This document shows, piece after piece, positions 12,232-12,700 of a stretch of 12,700 bases of DNA (positions are counted from its first letter, which is position 1; each line of letters begins with the position of its first letter). Position numbers and translations under genes: made by a program. The stretch comes from Alysiella sp. (lineage in GTDB: Bacteria; Pseudomonadota; Gammaproteobacteria; Burkholderiales; Neisseriaceae), in the NCBI RefSeq assembly GCF_030525755.1, contig NZ_JAUNEC010000050.1, positions 1-12,700 of the forward strand, written 5' to 3'. Below the pieces are notes generated by a model, which was not told the DNA's origin, did no database searches, and saw nothing but the letters and a program-made list of their open reading frames with translations.

Positions 12232-12700
12232 ATGCTCACCCTATTTGCCCTAAAACAATCACGCGCCTACCGCATTGCATGGTTATTGGAATTGCTGGGC
12301 GTGGATTATCAAGCGGAAACTTTGGAACGCGACCCCAACAGCAAACTCGCGCCCGAAAGCCTGCGCCGCATTCACCCGCTCGGCAAATCGCCCCTGATTC
12401 AAGACGGCGAGCAAATCATCGCCGAAAGCGGTGCGATTTGCGAATACTTGTTGGCGAAATTTGACGCGCATGGCAGCTACCAAATCGCGCCCGACCATGC
12501 CGATTATTGGGCATACCGCCAATGGCTGCATTATGCGGAAGGTTCGTTGATGCCTCTGTTGGTGATGACTTTGATTTTCCGCAAAATTGATGCGACCCCC
12601 AAACCGTTTTTCGCCAAACCCATCGCACAGAAATTGACCGATGGCGTGCGCCAAAGTTTTCTGAATCCGCAAATCAAATTGCATTTGGATTATGTGGAAC
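12232..12700 (+). CDS. Glutathione S-transferase, N-terminal 156 aa (runs off right edge)
   Basis: A cytosolic GST-type protein, joining glutathione to electrophiles or serving a related thiol role. The frame opens at ATG 12232 and stays open to the window end. Residues 1-78 form the thioredoxin-like domain: MLTLFALKQSRAYRIAWLLE with a candidate catalytic Ser10 or Tyr13, PLGKSPLI with the expected cis-Pro54, and AESGAICEYL with E65-S66, which bind the gamma-glutamyl end of glutathione in the family. From about residue 88 (DHADYWAYRQWLHYAEGSLMP) the helical C-terminal domain begins. Subclass and substrate cannot be decided. The start has only a weak purine-rich stretch upstream (AAAGAAAG). The gene is noticeably richer in G and C, with many GCG, CGC and CCC codons, than the gene before it. 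Confidence 0.9.
   Translation, partial: MLTLFALKQSRAYRIAWLLELLGVDYQAETLERDPNSKLAPESLRRIHPLGKSPLIQDGEQIIAESGAICEYLLAKFDAHGSYQIAPDHADYWAYRQWLHYAEGSLMPLLVMTLIFRKIDATPKPFFAKPIAQKLTDGVRQSFLNPQIKLHLDYVE

Noticed and set aside
1..12700. tRNA or rRNA genes
   Set aside because: Scanning by eye for tRNA T-loop and acceptor-type sequences and for rRNA signatures gave nothing convincing on either strand.

Overview
The window reads as a chromosomal segment of a Neisseriaceae bacterium. The main evidence is 12 exact copies, about one per kb, of AGGCTGCCTGAA or its complement, many placed as inverted pairs behind genes. That is a DNA uptake sequence (DUS) of the dialect I know from Simonsiella muelleri and relatives (AG-simDUS). 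The housekeeping proteins also look Neisseria-like, for example the Era N-terminus. The exact genus is an inference.

Layout. Positions 1-4418 are a compact minus-strand cluster. In transcription order it holds tsaE (tRNA t6A synthesis), amiC (Tat-exported cell-wall amidase), cca (tRNA CCA addition), a membrane-anchored DUF2726 protein, a PAP2-family lipid phosphatase, and the first 39 codons of era. A good sigma70-type promoter precedes tsaE. Positions 4419-5300 contain no intact gene. They hold the wreck of an IS4-type insertion sequence of about 750 bp, with 40-bp imperfect terminal inverted repeats (33/40) around a frameshifted, internally deleted transposase. Positions 5301-11154 run rightward: pyrF, gcvP (glycine decarboxylase), an NAD(P)-type aldehyde dehydrogenase of the succinate-semialdehyde type, and pth (peptidyl-tRNA hydrolase). 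These are separated by DUS-based hairpins, and pyrF and the dehydrogenase each have an extended -10 box TGTTATAAT.

Positions 11155-11824 are intergenic. First come the pth terminator and a 15-bp-arm inverted repeat. Then follows a very AT-rich stretch with three DnaA boxes (two perfect TTATCCACA exactly 200 bp apart, one inverted TTATCCACG), three TTGACA motifs and a perfect 24-bp all-AT palindrome. It resembles a replication origin or another DnaA-controlled region, although no dnaA, dnaN, gidA or par gene is visible. After it come an unrecognised 126-aa protein and the N-terminal part of a glutathione S-transferase that runs off the right edge.

Most genes are ordinary housekeeping functions: translation quality control, envelope maintenance, pyrimidine and one-carbon metabolism. 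The points worth a second look are the oriC-like segment, the way DUS copies supply stop codons and C-termini (FQAA, KAA), palindromic sites that read as two DUS dialects at once, DUS of an Eikenella-type dialect inside gcvP, and an IS remnant whose right terminal repeat contains a DUS.
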